Positions 26,236-36,125 are shown, numbered from the stretch's first letter. The stretch: 43,436 nt of DNA from Thermaurantimonas aggregans (GCF_003851885.1 NZ_BHZE01000025.1:1-43436); one strand, 5' to 3'. The notes: a model not told the origin generated them from the letters alone. Numbers and translations: made by a program.

Positions 26236-27894
26236 ATGAAAAATACTCAATGGGACAAAACCTACGACGTAGTCGTAGTAGGCAGCGGTGCAGGAGCTCT
26301 TACTGCTGCTCTCACTGCAATTCATCAGGGATTACGTGTTGTAATTCTTGAAAAAACTGCCTAATGGGGCGGATCCTCCGCTTATTCTGGCGGTGGACTC
26401 TGGATACCCGCTAATTTTCTGATGAAAAAAGCCGGGGCACTTGACTCACCCGAAGAGGCTCTGGAGTACATGAATGCCGTAATAGGGGAAGTAGGCCCTG
26501 CTAGTACAGAGGAAAAGCGCAAAATCTTTCTCAAGTTCGGCCCGGAAATGGTCGATTGGCTCACTTCACTTGGATTTAAATGGGTACGGGCACACTTGTA
26601 TCCGGATTATTATCCAAATGTGAAAGGTGCCAAAACAGGTCGTGTAATCGAAGGAGCTGTATTTGACGGTAAAAAGCTTGGCCCTCTGGCGAAGAGTCTG
26701 AACAAAGCGCCCGGTATGCCTGACATTGCTCTCAAATCCGGCGATGCATACCTGCTGCCGATGGTGACTCGTAGCTGGAAAGGATTTAGTACCATGATGC
26801 GTATCTTGGGTCAAACTTTGCAGTGGAAACTTACCGGAAAACAGCCGCTTACCCTTGGTCGGTCTTTATGTGGACAACTGATGTACCTCATTCAGAAAAA
26901 ACAGCCTACAGAAGTATGGCTCAATTCACCTCTTAAGGAAATCATCAGCGATGGAGATTCTGTAGTGGGTGTAGTAGTTGAACGCGACGGTAAGGCCACA
27001 AAAATCAAGGCAGAAAAAGCAATCATCTTGGCTGCAGGAGGTTTTCCGCACAATAAAGAAATGCGCAAAAAATACCACGGTCTGGATCAAGAGTGGTCAT
27101 CAGCTACTCCCGGAAATACAGGTGATGCCATTACCGCAGCTGAGTCGATAGGGGCTGCTACCGATCTGATGGACGACGCATGGTGGGGTGCAAGTTTTAT
27201 TCTCGATGGCAAAATCAACTTTTCCGTAACTGAGCGTTCGATGCCCGGTTGTATCCTGGTAGATCAGGATGGATTTCGCTTTGCCAATGAGTCTACATCT
27301 TATGTCGATCTTGGACATAGGATTTTAGAACACCACCGCAATACTGGTAAAGCCATTCCCTGCTGGCTCATTATGGATGGGTTATACCGAAAGAGATATC
27401 TTTTTGGCATGATGCCGCCAGGTCTTACTCCGAAGAAATTTATTAGAAATGGCGAAATCATTAAAGCCGATTCGCTGGAATCTTTGGCTAGACAATGCAA
27501 TATACCGTATGATAATTTGAAAGCTACCTTGGTGAGATTTAACAGTTTTGCTCTGCATGGCAAGGATGAAGACTTCGGTCGTGGTCAGGATATATATGAC
27601 AGATATTATTCCGACGACTTTATCCGACCAAACAGCAATTTGGCACCCATCACAACCCCCCCCTTTTATGCCATCCGATTCTACCCAGGCGATTTAGGTA
27701 CTAAGGGAGGCTTGCTAACAGATGAATTTGCAAGGGTGCTCAGAAAAGATGGAACAGCAATAAAAAATCTCTATGCGACAGGAAATACCACAGCTTCAGT
27801 GATGGGTCGCACCTACCCCGGTCCAGGTTCTACATTAGGTCCGGCCTGTACCTTCGGATACATTGCTGTAAAACACCTAACAAATACATTATGA
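26236..27894 (+). pseudogene. KstD-like FAD-dependent dehydrogenase interrupted by one in-frame TAA
   Basis: A flavoprotein of the fumarate reductase/3-ketosteroid Delta1-dehydrogenase superfamily, 552 codons if the TAA at 26362-26364 is read through. The N-terminal FAD motif (Val-Val-Gly-Ser-Gly-Ala-Gly-Ala and Val-Ile-Leu-Glu-Lys-Thr-Ala) lies before the stop. The family motif Trp-Gly-Gly-Ser-Ser-Ala-Tyr-Ser-Gly-Gly-Gly-Leu-Trp follows directly. No other damage is visible, and the C-terminal Thr-Gly-Asn-Thr-Thr-Ala, Tyr-Pro-Gly-Pro-Gly-Ser motif is intact. The stop replaces a residue that is usually Lys or similar. Re-initiation at the ATG at 26422 would give 490 residues without FAD-binding motif. 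It may be a fresh nonsense mutation, a sequencing error or readthrough. The downstream SDR overlaps by ATGA. Substrate is not assignable. Confidence 0.8.
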
Positions 27895-28682
27895 AAATCT
27901 CCGGTAAAGTCTGGGCTGTAACCGGTGCCGCCAGTGGCATCGGTTTAGCATTGAGCCGCGAAATTTTATCTCGTGGTGGAAAAGTGGCCTTGATCGATAT
28001 TGCGGACGAAGCCTTGCGGCAAGCAGAGAAAACGTTAAATGTTCCCTCAAGTATCAGTATTCACAAAGCTGATGTGTCAGACATCGATCGCATTCGAGAA
28101 CTTCCCAGTGAAATCATTCAAAAACACGGTCAAATTGACGGGCTGGTAAACAATGCTGGTATCATTCAGCCGTTCGTGGACTTTGTTGAATTACCAGATG
28201 AGAAAATTTTAAAAATTCTACAGGTCAATTTAATAAGTGTTGTGCATTTGACTCGCATCTTTTATCCACACATAAAAGCTCGACCCGAGGCTCACCTTGT
28301 AAATGTGAGCAGTATGGGGGGGGTATTTCCCTTTCCGGGACAAACGTGGTATGGAGCAACGAAATCCGCAGTAAAACTTCTGACCGAAGGCATGTACGCC
28401 GAGCTGTTGAATTCATCAATCAAGGTGACACTGGTAATACCCGGAGCAGTGAAAACCAACATCGTGCAAAACTCCGGCGTGAGCATGTCTACACCACAAC
28501 CAGCTAAAAATCAAAAAACACTAACCGCCGAAGAAGCTGCTTTGAAAATATGTAATGCCATTGAGAAAAATCAATTCAGACTACTACTCGGCAGAGAAGC
28601 TAAAATGCTTGATGTTTTATATCGACTGATGCCGGAAAGATCCATTGGAATAATTGCCCGCCGAATGAAGAAAATTTTTTAA
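27891..28682 (+). CDS. Short-chain dehydrogenase/reductase (SDR)
   Basis: A classical NAD(P)-dependent SDR of 263 residues. The coenzyme motif is Thr-Gly-Ala-Ala-Ser-Gly-Ile-Gly; Asn-Asn-Ala-Gly follows the fourth strand. The catalytic residues are Ser in Val-Ser-Ser-Met-Gly and Tyr-Gly-Ala-Thr-Lys (YxxxK). Asp after the second strand (Leu-Ile-Asp-Ile) points to NAD preference. It overlaps the KstD-like gene by 4 bp (ATGA), so the two were built to be translated together. Its substrate is probably the same lipid or ketosteroid-like compound. The stop lies 30 bp from the convergent lipase gene. Confidence 0.92.
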   Translation: MKISGKVWAVTGAASGIGLALSREILSRGGKVALIDIADEALRQAEKTLNVPSSISIHKADVSDIDRIRELPSEIIQKHGQIDGLVNNAGIIQPFVDFVELPDEKILKILQVNLISVVHLTRIFYPHIKARPEAHLVNVSSMGGVFPFPGQTWYGATKSAVKLLTEGMYAELLNSSIKVTLVIPGAVKTNIVQNSGVSMSTPQPAKNQKTLTAEEAALKICNAIEKNQFRLLLGREAKMLDVLYRLMPERSIGIIARRMKKIF

Positions 28683-28712
28683 AAAGAATAGTATGTATGA
28701 GTCTAAAACCAA

Positions 28713-30014
28713 TCAATCAAACACAGCTATTGTAATACCACTGGCCGAAGGTTTGTTTTCAACATTGAGTGTTCTGCCGTTGAGTTTACAGCTGATGGTT
28801 CCTCGAGGTGAAGTAGGAAAATACACATCAGCACCCACCAAAAAAGGAAATTGTGAAAACAATCCTACCGGTGTCAATTCTGACTGTCCATTGTTGTTAC
28901 CGTCATAAAGGAAAAAGGCGATGGCATTTTTACCTGGAGGAGCCAGAGAAGATGTAGATACATGTAAATTATTGACAAGAAGTGAATCTCTACCTGCCGA
29001 AACACCTTGACTGGCAGCAAATATGGTTAAAAGTGACTGATCGGCACTATTTGGCAGCCCACTGAATAAAAGACCTACGAAAGAATTGGCCGGTGGCAAA
29101 GTGCGAAGATAGACCAAGGGGTTGCTTCTTTTAAAAGGTTCCCGATAGTAGTACACCACCCGATCTCCTGAGATCCTGGTATTTACTTCAAACTCATAAT
29201 ACGTTTGTTTATTTAATTCAACTGGACCCCATTGACCCCGCGCATCAGAAGTAAGCGTATGTAGAGGAGTCGTTGTCTTCCGAAATCCGGTGGTGGCATC
29301 TATTTCATATATTTTAACATCAGCTCCGGCTCTTGGCTGATTTTCGCCGAGCGTAAGTACTTTTCCACTGATACTCAAGGTATTTTCAGGAAGAATATCG
29401 AGATTTTTTGGCTTTTTGCCAGAAGTAAAAAATTCATACATGGCTTCAAATGCTTCTTTACAGGTAGCTACTTCGTAATGGTCCTTTCCATCGAGACGCA
29501 CATTGGTAGCTCCGTTGATATTTCCGCCTTGTACTATGAGGTCTTGTGGCGACCATATATTGAGCGTTGGTACGGAACCATTTCCTGCTGGACCGCTCTG
29601 CACATTGCTGCCGATGTGTACATACTGCGCCACTTTAGCAGCGCGCTGATTGTTAGACAAATACGTGTATCCCAGTCCACCGCCAGCAGAATGCCCTACA
29701 AGGTTGACTTTTGAGGCTTTGGTAATCTGCAATACTGAATCAATAAAGCGATCGAGTAGAGATGCATTATCTGCTCCCTGAGATAGGGTGTTCCAATCGA
29801 AGGCATAGAGTCGATCGGCACAATATCCATTTGAAGTAAATCTCATCACCTGACCGGCCCAAGTGTCACCCGATGCTAAAAAACCGTGGATAAAAACGAT
29901 GGGTGTGTACTGATTGCAAGGATTGAGATTATTATTATTTGCAGAGTTTTTATCCTTCCGACAAGCCATTAAAGCAAGCCAAAGTAAAGTGCTTATAAGT
30001 AGAATTTTTTTCAT
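28713..30014 (-). CDS. Lipoprotein alpha/beta-hydrolase (lipase/esterase) with Ig-like C-terminal region
   Basis: A 433-residue lipoprotein. The signal peptide ends with lipobox Leu-Met-Ala-Cys18, followed by a polar linker with an Asn run. Residues 36-210 form an alpha/beta-hydrolase: the oxyanion region is Phe-Ile-His-Gly-Phe, the nucleophile Ser109 is in Gly-His-Ser-Ala-Gly-Gly, and the acid/base residues probably include Asp in Ser-Pro-Gln-Asp and His in Lys-Asp-His-Tyr. The remaining 220 residues look like a carboxypeptidase-regulatory/Ig-like beta domain plus a less clear beta-rich end. It should hydrolyse a lipid ester at the cell surface. It is convergent with the SDR gene and may supply its pathway. 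Confidence 0.82.
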   Translation of the reverse strand: MKKILLISTLLWLALMACRKDKNSANNNNLNPCNQYTPIVFIHGFLASGDTWAGQVMRFTSNGYCADRLYAFDWNTLSQGADNASLLDRFIDSVLQITKASKVNLVGHSAGGGLGYTYLSNNQRAAKVAQYVHIGSNVQSGPAGNGSVPTLNIWSPQDLIVQGGNINGATNVRLDGKDHYEVATCKEAFEAMYEFFTSGKKPKNLDILPENTLSISGKVLTLGENQPRAGADVKIYEIDATTGFRKTTTPLHTLTSDARGQWGPVELNKQTYYEFEVNTRISGDRVVYYYREPFKRSNPLVYLRTLPPANSFVGLLFSGLPNSADQSLLTIFAASQGVSAGRDSLLVNNLHVSTSSLAPPGKNAIAFFLYDGNNNGQSELTPVGLFSQFPFLVGADVYFPTSPRGTISCKLNGRTLNVENKPSASGITIAVFD

Positions 30015-30095
30015 GGTATTTTAAATAATGGAAAATATTTTTTCAGTAAAAATAATTAATTTCATTGAAACTTTTGAATGGAGATTAATAAAATA

Positions 30096-30122
30096 AAAAA
30101 GTCGCCTTTATGGCGACTTTTT
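30096..30122 (-). terminator. Rho-independent terminator after the response regulator
   Basis: A perfect 11-bp stem (AAAAAGTCGCC / GGCGACTTTTT) with a 5-base loop is followed by a T-run on the minus strand. It lies 20 bp past the stop of the response regulator. The A/T symmetry means it could also stop transcription in the other direction. Confidence 0.85.
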
Positions 30123-30142
30123 GCTGAAATTTTATCGAAATT

Positions 30143-30790
30143 TTACAGCAATACCTTACCTTCAGGCAAATCCTCGCCTTGAACATAATATTTAGCGAAA
30201 TTAACCAAATCAACAAGGCTTTTTGCCTTTAATTTTTTAAGCAAACGAAGTTTATAGGTACTTACGGTTTTATCTGAAATATTGAGTTCGTCAGCGACTT
30301 CTTTATTGGATTTTCCTGCAGCTAATAGGCTTAGCACTTCACTCTCTCTTTTTGAGAGTTTTACTACAGGTCGTCCGGGAGCTTTGGCTCTTGCTCGGGC
30401 CAGGATGTCGCGGTCGAAATACTCTTGGCCAGCCATTATTTTTCTAACAGCTTTAAGGATCATTCTGGGTTCAGTACTTTTTGTTATATATCCATCGGCA
30501 CCCAGTTTTCTGGCGGCCAGTCCGTAAAGTTCCTCAGGATACATAGTCACCATCAGAACTTTAATGTTAGGTTTTATTTTCTTGATATCTCTCAGAGCAG
30601 CCATTCCATTTTTAACCGGCATTTCGATGTCGAGAAATATCATATCTGCATCAATGTTAGGAAGCATGTTTAGTAATTCCTCTCCATTTGATGCTTCTCC
30701 GACAACCTCTACTTCTTTATCGCGATTGAGGTATAATATCATGCCCTTTCGGAACATGATATGGTCATCACAAATAATTACCTTTGTCAT
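30143..30790 (-). CDS. NarL/FixJ-family response regulator
   Basis: A two-component DNA-binding response regulator of 215 residues. The receiver domain carries the acidic pair Asp8-Asp9, the phospho-acceptor Asp54 (Ile-Phe-Leu-Asp-Ile-Glu-Met-Pro) and the conserved lysine in Tyr-Ile-Thr-Lys-Ser. The C-terminal LuxR-type helix-turn-helix has Leu-Ser-Lys-Arg-Glu-Ser-Glu-Val-Leu, then Lys-Glu-Val-Ala-Asp-Glu-Leu. No histidine kinase is next to it, so it is an orphan here. A consensus-like promoter is present upstream and a strong terminator downstream, so it is probably a single-gene unit. The target is not visible. Confidence 0.95.
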   Translation of the reverse strand: MTKVIICDDHIMFRKGMILYLNRDKEVEVVGEASNGEELLNMLPNIDADMIFLDIEMPVKNGMAALRDIKKIKPNIKVLMVTMYPEELYGLAARKLGADGYITKSTEPRMILKAVRKIMAGQEYFDRDILARARAKAPGRPVVKLSKRESEVLSLLAAGKSNKEVADELNISDKTVSTYKLRLLKKLKAKSLVDLVNFAKYYVQGEDLPEGKVLL

Positions 30791-30821
30791 TATGGTTTGT
30801 TTTAGTCAGGCTTACACATGT

Positions 30822-30850
30822 CAAATGTACGAAAAAATAAATAAATCAAA
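30822..30850 (-). promoter_or_regulatory. Candidate promoter of the response regulator
   Basis: On the minus strand TTTG, 17 bp, then TACATTTG matches the Bacteroidota promoter pattern TTTG/TAnnTTTG well. It would give an untranslated leader of roughly 25 bases. It is the best promoter match I noticed in the window. Confidence 0.6.
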
Positions 30851-30978
30851 TTTTTTTCATACATTTATTTTCATATATATAAAATTTTTTGTAACAAGTA
30901 CGTTTTACTAACGCTCATTTAATTTCCTTAAAAAAATGAAAAAATGAAATTTTTATTTTTGATAAAATTCTATTTATT

Positions 30979-31533
30979 TTATTTAGGTAATAAAGTTAAG
31001 TATTCTGCAGCCTCTGAAAGAAGTTCCTCACCATCACTTTCTCGAATGGTAAATTCTTTCTCGTCTGATAAATTAACCTCTTTTAAGACTGCATCATTAT
31101 TAAAATAGTACATTTTATCAATTCCTTTATTGCGATCTTCTGAATCTTCTACTCCTGAATCTCTGATTATTGCTAAAATCAGTTTTCCATCATAAAAATA
31201 AAATTCTTCAGTGCGTTTTGAAATATTTTCATAAGGATAAGTTTTGATACGGATTACAGAATTACCATCTAAATAGTAATGAATTTTTTGCCATTTTTGC
31301 TTGATTTTTTCTCTTAGATTTTCGGTCAAAAGTTCGATTCGGTTGTCTTTTTTATCTTCTGCAAGTGCTCTTTTAGAATCTATAAATTCAATGAGCGAAT
31401 CAATTTGCTCCTTGGATAATCTCACCTCCGATTCTTCTTCAGCTGTATTTGCTACGTTTTCATCTGCAGTGGGAGTTGTGGTGCAGGAATACATTACAAT
31501 TAAAAGCAAACCTGATAAAATAAGTGACTTCAT
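30979..31533 (-). CDS. Lipoprotein of unknown function
   Basis: A 184-residue protein with a lipoprotein signal peptide: Met-Lys-Ser-Leu, a Leu/Ile run, and lipobox Val-Met-Tyr-Ser-Cys17. An acidic, Thr/Glu-rich linker follows. The rest is a charged helical segment (Glu-Asp-Lys-Lys-Asp-Asn) and a short beta-rich region with Tyr-Phe-Tyr-Asp-Gly-Lys-Leu, typical of small Bacteroidota lipoproteins. I do not recognise a named family. I chose the ATG at 31533 because it begins the signal peptide; an upstream start would add 24 residues that mask it. TACATTTG lies 17 bp upstream of this start. Confidence 0.72.
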   Translation of the reverse strand: MKSLILSGLLLIVMYSCTTTPTADENVANTAEEESEVRLSKEQIDSLIEFIDSKRALAEDKKDNRIELLTENLREKIKQKWQKIHYYLDGNSVIRIKTYPYENISKRTEEFYFYDGKLILAIIRDSGVEDSEDRNKGIDKMYYFNNDAVLKEVNLSDEKEFTIRESDGEELLSEAAEYLTLLPK

Positions 31534-31550
31534 TGGTTTTAATTTTAAAT

Positions 31551-31558
31551 CAAATGTA
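31551..31558 (-). promoter_or_regulatory. Candidate -7 box of the lipoprotein gene
   Basis: TACATTTG on the minus strand, identical to the box before the neighbouring response regulator, ends 17 bp upstream of the lipoprotein start. No well-spaced -33 TTTG is evident. Confidence 0.4.
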
Positions 31559-31759
31559 TACATATCGCCACAAATGAGATACTTACATTGGGTAACAAAA
31601 CACAATTTTTTTTGTAAATTACATATTTTAATAAATAATTTACTAAAATTAATTCATGACCAAAAGATGTAAACTGTGATGGAAGTCAATGTGTTTACTA
31701 TTTGTGGTCAAGTACCTTAATTTTTTTTTAATTAAGATATGGTGCATACACCTGTTATC

Positions 31760-31767
31760 TATTTTTG
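31760..31767 (+). promoter_or_regulatory. Candidate -7 box of the sdhCAB operon
   Basis: TATTTTTG fits TAnnTTTG and ends 21 bp before the sdhC ATG. A -33 TTG at normal spacing is not obvious. Confidence 0.4.
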
Positions 31768-31788
31768 CCAAATTAAGAATTAAATGGT

Positions 31789-32472
31789 ATGGAAGTGAAA
31801 AGCGCTTTGTTAGGTTCTTCAATTGTTAAAAAGTACTGGATGGCCCTTACGGGTCTCTTTCTGTGTACGTTTCTCGTGGTGCATTTAGGTGGCAACCTGG
31901 TGCTATTGCGCGGGGAGGAGGCTAGGTTAGATTTCAATGCTTATGCAAAGTTTATGACCACCTTCCCTGTTATTAAAGCAATTTCTTATTTGTTGTATTT
32001 CAGCATTTTATTTCACTCGTTTGACGGTATATTGCTTACGATTCAAAACAGAGCAGCCCGTCCTGTTAAATATTATTACAACAAACCTGAAGCTAATAGC
32101 ACCTGGCAATCCAGAAATATGGCATTGCTAGGAACCATCATTTTGGCATTTATAGTAACGCACATGGCCAACTTTTGGTACAAAATGCACTTTGGCGATA
32201 TTCCTTTAGATGCAAATGGAAATAAAGATTTATATGAAGTGGTAGTAACGTTTTTTAAAGATCCGAGCATGGGAATCGTTTATGTATCTCTCTACGTGGT
32301 AAGTATGATTGCTTTAGGATTTCACTTGCTGCATGGTTTCGCTTCAGCATTCCAAACATTGGGTCTTTACCACAAAAAATACAATCCAATAATTAAAAAT
32401 GTAGGTGTGCTTTTCAGCGTCTTTGTTTCGATCCTTTTTGCAATTATTCCTATTTTCATTTATTTACAATAA
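31789..32472 (+). CDS. sdhC: Succinate dehydrogenase/fumarate reductase cytochrome b subunit
   Basis: A 227-residue membrane anchor of the b558 type. It begins with [13 protein letters not shown], typical of this family, and shows about five membrane segments. These carry His residues (His in Val-Val-His-Leu-Gly, Phe-His-Ser-Phe, Thr-His-Met-Ala, and Gly-Phe-His-Leu-Leu-His-Gly) that ligate two hemes. It fixes the flavoprotein and iron-sulfur subunits to the inner membrane and passes electrons to menaquinone. It is the first gene of sdhCAB, followed by sdhA after 11 bp. A single anchor gene replaces SdhC plus SdhD, as usual in Bacteroidota. Confidence 0.94.
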   Translation: MEVKSALLGSSIVKKYWMALTGLFLCTFLVVHLGGNLVLLRGEEARLDFNAYAKFMTTFPVIKAISYLLYFSILFHSFDGILLTIQNRAARPVKYYYNKPEANSTWQSRNMALLGTIILAFIVTHMANFWYKMHFGDIPLDANGNKDLYEVVVTFFKDPSMGIVYVSLYVVSMIALGFHLLHGFASAFQTLGLYHKKYNPIIKNVGVLFSVFVSILFAIIPIFIYLQ

Positions 32473-32483
32473 ATATTGAACAC

Positions 32484-34484
32484 ATGAAGTTGGATTCAAA
32501 AATTCCAGGAGGTCCATTAGAAGAAAAATGGACTCGCTACAAGGGTTCGGTAAACCTTGTAAGCCCTGCTAATAAGCGCAAGTTAGACATTATCGTTGTT
32601 GGTACCGGTTTAGCTGGCGCATCGGCTGCTGCATCACTGGCTGAGCTCGGTTATAATGTAAAAGCCTTCTGCTTTCAAGATTCGCCTCGAAGAGCCCACT
32701 CCATAGCTGCACAAGGTGGTATAAATGCTGCGAAAAATTACCAAAACGACGGTGACAGCGTTTACAGGCTTTTTTACGATACCATAAAAGGTGGCGACTA
32801 CCGTTCACGCGAGGCCAATGTGTATCGATTGGCTGAAGTTTCAGCTAACATCATAGACCAGTGCGTGGCTCAGGGTGTACCTTTTGCACGCGATTACGGC
32901 GGATTGCTCGACAACCGTTCATTCGGGGGAACTCAAGTTAGCCGAACTTTTTATGCCAAGGGTCAGACTGGTCAGCAACTTTTATTAGGAGCTTATTCAG
33001 CTTTGAGCCGCCAGATTGCCAAAGGTACCGTGAAGATGTACGCTCGCCATGAGATGCTCGATGTAGTGGTGATCGATGGTAAAGCCAGAGGTATAATCGC
33101 ACGTAATCTGGTAACTGGTGAAATCGAGCGCCACGGAGCTCACGCTGTGATTTTGGCTACAGGTGGTTATGGCAATGTGTATTACCTCTCTACAAATGCG
33201 ATGGGCAGCAATGGATCAGCGGCATGGAAAGCGCATAAAAAGGGAGCACTCTTTGCCAATCCGTGCTTTACGCAAATTCACCCCACTTGCATTCCGCAAT
33301 CTGGCGAGTACCAGAGCAAGCTTACGCTCATGTCCGAATCTCTGCGAAATGACGGTCGTATTTGGGTGCCAAAAGACCGAAAAGATGCTGAACTTCTTAG
33401 ACAAGGCAAATTAAAACCCACTGACATTCCTGAGGAAAAAAGAGACTACTACCTTGAGAGAAGATACCCTGCCTTTGGTAACCTGGTACCACGCGATGTG
33501 GCGAGTCGTGCAGCCAAGGAGCGTTGCGATGAAGGCTATGGTGTCAATCCTACGGGTAAGGCAGTGTATCTTGACTTTGAAAGCGCTATAATGCGCTATG
33601 GGCAGATCGAGGCCAATCTACAAGGTATTAAAAATCCATCTCCGGAAAAAATTCGTCAGTTAGGTGAAAAAATCATCGAAGCCAAATACGGCAATCTTTT
33701 CCAGATGTATGAAAAGATTACCGACATCAATCCATACAAGAGTCCAATGATGATTTACCCTGCTGTGCACTACACTATGGGAGGCATCTGGGTAGATTAC
33801 GAGCTGATGACTACCATTCCTGGTCTCTTTGCGTTAGGTGAAGCAAACTTCTCAGACCATGGAGCTAACAGATTGGGAGCTTCTGCACTAATGCAAGGCC
33901 TTGCCGATGGATATTTCATCATACCTTATACAATTGGAAACTACCTCTCTGGTGAGATTAGAAGTGGAAAGGTGGATACAAATGCCCCAGAGTTCGAAAC
34001 TGCTGAAAAAGCCGCTCGCGAGCGAATCTCGCACTTCCTTGGCAATAACGGTAAGACATCCGTCGATACCTTCCACCGCGAGTTGGGCAAAATCATGTGG
34101 GATAAGTGCGGTATGAGCCGCAATGCGCAGGGACTTCAAGAGGCTATTCGTGAAATTCAAGCTCTTCGCGAGGAGTTCTGGAAAGATGTGAAGGTACCAG
34201 GCAGAGCCGATATGTACAATCCGGAGCTCGACAAAGCTGGAAGAGTGGCTGACTTCCTCGAGCTTGGAGAGCTTATGTGTCTCGACGCTCTGCATAGAAA
34301 TGAAAGTTGTGGTGGCCACTTCAGAGAAGAATATCAGACCGAAGATGGCGAAGCCCTGAGAAACGATGCGGAATACGCCTATGTAGCAGCATGGGAGTAC
34401 ACCGGTAAACCATCTGAAGCTGTTTTGCACAAAGAACAACTTGTATTCGAAAATGTTGAATTAAAGACTCGCAGTTACAAATAA
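32484..34484 (+). CDS. sdhA: Succinate dehydrogenase/fumarate reductase flavoprotein subunit
   Basis: The 666-residue catalytic subunit binds FAD covalently at His72 ([10 protein letters not shown]) after the Gly-Thr-Gly-Leu-Ala-Gly dinucleotide motif. It interconverts succinate and fumarate. Further family features are the His-Pro-Thr segment (Gln-Ile-His-Pro-Thr), Tyr-Thr-Met-Gly-Gly-Ile-Trp-Val-Asp, and [10 protein letters not shown] near the active site. The length fits the b558-type long SdhA. It lies between sdhC (11 bp) and sdhB (14 bp) in one unit. The direction in vivo cannot be told from sequence. Confidence 0.97.
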   Translation: MKLDSKIPGGPLEEKWTRYKGSVNLVSPANKRKLDIIVVGTGLAGASAAASLAELGYNVKAFCFQDSPRRAHSIAAQGGINAAKNYQNDGDSVYRLFYDTIKGGDYRSREANVYRLAEVSANIIDQCVAQGVPFARDYGGLLDNRSFGGTQVSRTFYAKGQTGQQLLLGAYSALSRQIAKGTVKMYARHEMLDVVVIDGKARGIIARNLVTGEIERHGAHAVILATGGYGNVYYLSTNAMGSNGSAAWKAHKKGALFANPCFTQIHPTCIPQSGEYQSKLTLMSESLRNDGRIWVPKDRKDAELLRQGKLKPTDIPEEKRDYYLERRYPAFGNLVPRDVASRAAKERCDEGYGVNPTGKAVYLDFESAIMRYGQIEANLQGIKNPSPEKIRQLGEKIIEAKYGNLFQMYEKITDINPYKSPMMIYPAVHYTMGGIWVDYELMTTIPGLFALGEANFSDHGANRLGASALMQGLADGYFIIPYTIGNYLSGEIRSGKVDTNAPEFETAEKAARERISHFLGNNGKTSVDTFHRELGKIMWDKCGMSRNAQGLQEAIREIQALREEFWKDVKVPGRADMYNPELDKAGRVADFLELGELMCLDALHRNESCGGHFREEYQTEDGEALRNDAEYAYVAAWEYTGKPSEAVLHKEQLVFENVELKTRSYK

Positions 34485-34498
34485 AAAATCCGGATCGT

Positions 34499-35242
34499 AT
34501 GAACTTGACATTGAAAATATGGAGACAAGCTGGTCCTAACGACAAGGGGCGCATGGAAACTTATAAGGTTTCGAATGTAAACCCCGACATGTCGTTTCTT
34601 GAAATGCTGGATGTATTGAACGAAGATCTCATTGCTAAAGGCGAAGACCCGGTAGCATTTGATCACGATTGCAGAGAAGGCATTTGCGGAATGTGTTCGC
34701 TCTACATAAATGGTGAGGCACATGGTCCAGGTCGTGGTATTACAACGTGTCAGCTGCACATGCGTTCTTTCAAAGATGGAGATACTATTACTATCGAGCC
34801 GTGGAGAGCTAAAGCCTTTCCGGTGATCAAAGATTTGGTAACAGATCGCTCAGCCTTCGACCGCATCATTCAAGCAGGTGGCTACATCAGCGTAAACACA
34901 AGTGGTAATACCATTGATGCCAATGCGATTCCCATTCCAAAAGAAGATGCTGATAAAGCCTTTGACGCTGCTACATGTATCGGTTGTGGTGCTTGTGTGG
35001 CTACATGTAAAAACTCCTCAGCCATGCTCTTTGTGGCAGCCAAGGTGAGTCAGTTTGCTCTCTTGCCACAGGGTAGAGTAGAAGCTAAAGAACGTGTGCT
35101 AAAAATGGTACACCAAATGGACCTCGAAGGCTTTGGCAATTGTACCAATACTGGTGCTTGCGAAGTGGAGTGCCCTAAAGGCATCAGCCTCGAAAACATC
35201 GCCAGAATGAACAGAGAATATCTTAAGGCTACATTGTCGTAA
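34499..35242 (+). CDS. sdhB: Succinate dehydrogenase/fumarate reductase iron-sulfur subunit
   Basis: The 247-residue electron-transfer subunit contains three clusters. A plant-type 2Fe-2S domain is marked by Cys-Arg-Glu-Gly-Ile-Cys-Gly-Met-Cys and a later Thr-Cys-Gln-Leu. A ferredoxin-like domain has Cys-Ile-Gly-Cys-Gly-Ala-Cys-Val and [12 protein letters not shown]. It passes electrons from the FAD of SdhA to the hemes in SdhC. It is the last gene of the operon, with a strong hairpin terminator 23 bp after its stop. Confidence 0.97.
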   Translation: MNLTLKIWRQAGPNDKGRMETYKVSNVNPDMSFLEMLDVLNEDLIAKGEDPVAFDHDCREGICGMCSLYINGEAHGPGRGITTCQLHMRSFKDGDTITIEPWRAKAFPVIKDLVTDRSAFDRIIQAGGYISVNTSGNTIDANAIPIPKEDADKAFDAATCIGCGACVATCKNSSAMLFVAAKVSQFALLPQGRVEAKERVLKMVHQMDLEGFGNCTNTGACEVECPKGISLENIARMNREYLKATLS

Positions 35243-35265
35243 TTAAGATTTTTCTTTAATAAGTT

Positions 35266-35291
35266 AAAACCCGGTTTGGCCGGGTTTTTTT
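35266..35291 (+). terminator. Rho-independent terminator of sdhCAB
   Basis: A perfect 9-bp stem (AAAACCCGG / CCGGGTTTT) with a 5-base loop is followed by seven or so T residues. It lies directly after sdhB. Confidence 0.9.
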
Positions 35292-35400
35292 ATTGGCATA
35301 TTTAACTTTTGAACAAGCTGAAAGCGATGTGTATATTTCATTTATTCTTGTGTCGAATAATTAAAATGCTTAAATATTTTAGCCCTGAAATTTGAATTTC

Positions 35401-36111
35401 ATGAGAATTTACCTTGTTGCGACTATCGCATTTGCTTTGACCTTTTTGACATCGTGCTCCATGCGTACAGTGGATGCTTCTGGAATTCAAATAGAAAAGT
35501 CAGCAGCACTCGAAGACTTTTCTCAAATCACCCTTGCCGGTAATTTTACATTTAAGCTAAAGCCCGGTGAAAACACAGCTATACTTCTGAAAGGTGACAG
35601 TGCATTTTTAGAATACATCTCTTATTCTGTAAAAAGAAAAAAATTGATCATTGAGACAAAACGCGATTGGAAGGGAGGTGAACCACCTGTGATTGAGGTT
35701 ACTACGAATGCGCCAATTACTCATATGGAACTGGCCGGAGCTGTTAAAGTGATTAGCAATCGACGCATAGCGGTCGATAAGTTTCAGATAGATATGGCGG
35801 GAGCTTCTTATGCCGACCTGAGTTTGCGTGCAAACGAGGCATTTATCAATCAAAGTGGCGCTGCTCAATTGAAAATAGCAGGTGCAGTCGAAAATTTAAT
35901 TCTCAATACCACGGGAGCATCTTATACAGACGCTAAAACCTTACCCGCTCGTAATGTAAAAACGACTGTAAATGGAGCTTCAAAAGCGGAAGTTTTTGCT
36001 ATCGATCGTTTAAACGTAACCCTTTCAGGTGCCTCATCGCTAAAGTATCTGGGGAGTCCGGCCATCAAATCCAGTATATCGGGCAATGCAACTTTATCAG
36101 TTATCGAATAA
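35401..36111 (+). CDS. DUF2807 (GIN-domain) lipoprotein
   Basis: A 236-residue lipoprotein with lipobox Phe-Leu-Thr-Ser-Cys19. The mature part is a beta-solenoid of the DUF2807/'head GIN' type. It shows repeating Gly-Ala-(Ser/Ala) turns such as Ala-Gly-Ala-Val-Lys-Val, Ala-Gly-Ala-Ser-Tyr-Ala and Ser-Gly-Ala-Ser-Ser-Leu, each followed by a short strand. The family is abundant in Bacteroidota and is thought to be a cell-surface or adhesin-like domain, without a proven function. I chose the ATG at 35401 over an upstream TTG because it starts the signal peptide. It is followed after 14 bp by the phosphohexomutase gene. Confidence 0.85.
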   Translation: MRIYLVATIAFALTFLTSCSMRTVDASGIQIEKSAALEDFSQITLAGNFTFKLKPGENTAILLKGDSAFLEYISYSVKRKKLIIETKRDWKGGEPPVIEVTTNAPITHMELAGAVKVISNRRIAVDKFQIDMAGASYADLSLRANEAFINQSGAAQLKIAGAVENLILNTTGASYTDAKTLPARNVKTTVNGASKAEVFAIDRLNVTLSGASSLKYLGSPAIKSSISGNATLSVIE

Positions 36112-36125
36112 AATTCTTTTTGACC

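Noticed and set aside
28693-28908. 71-codon plus-strand frame after the SDR gene
   Set aside because: It lies antisense within the 3' end of the lipoprotein lipase, which has clear domains.
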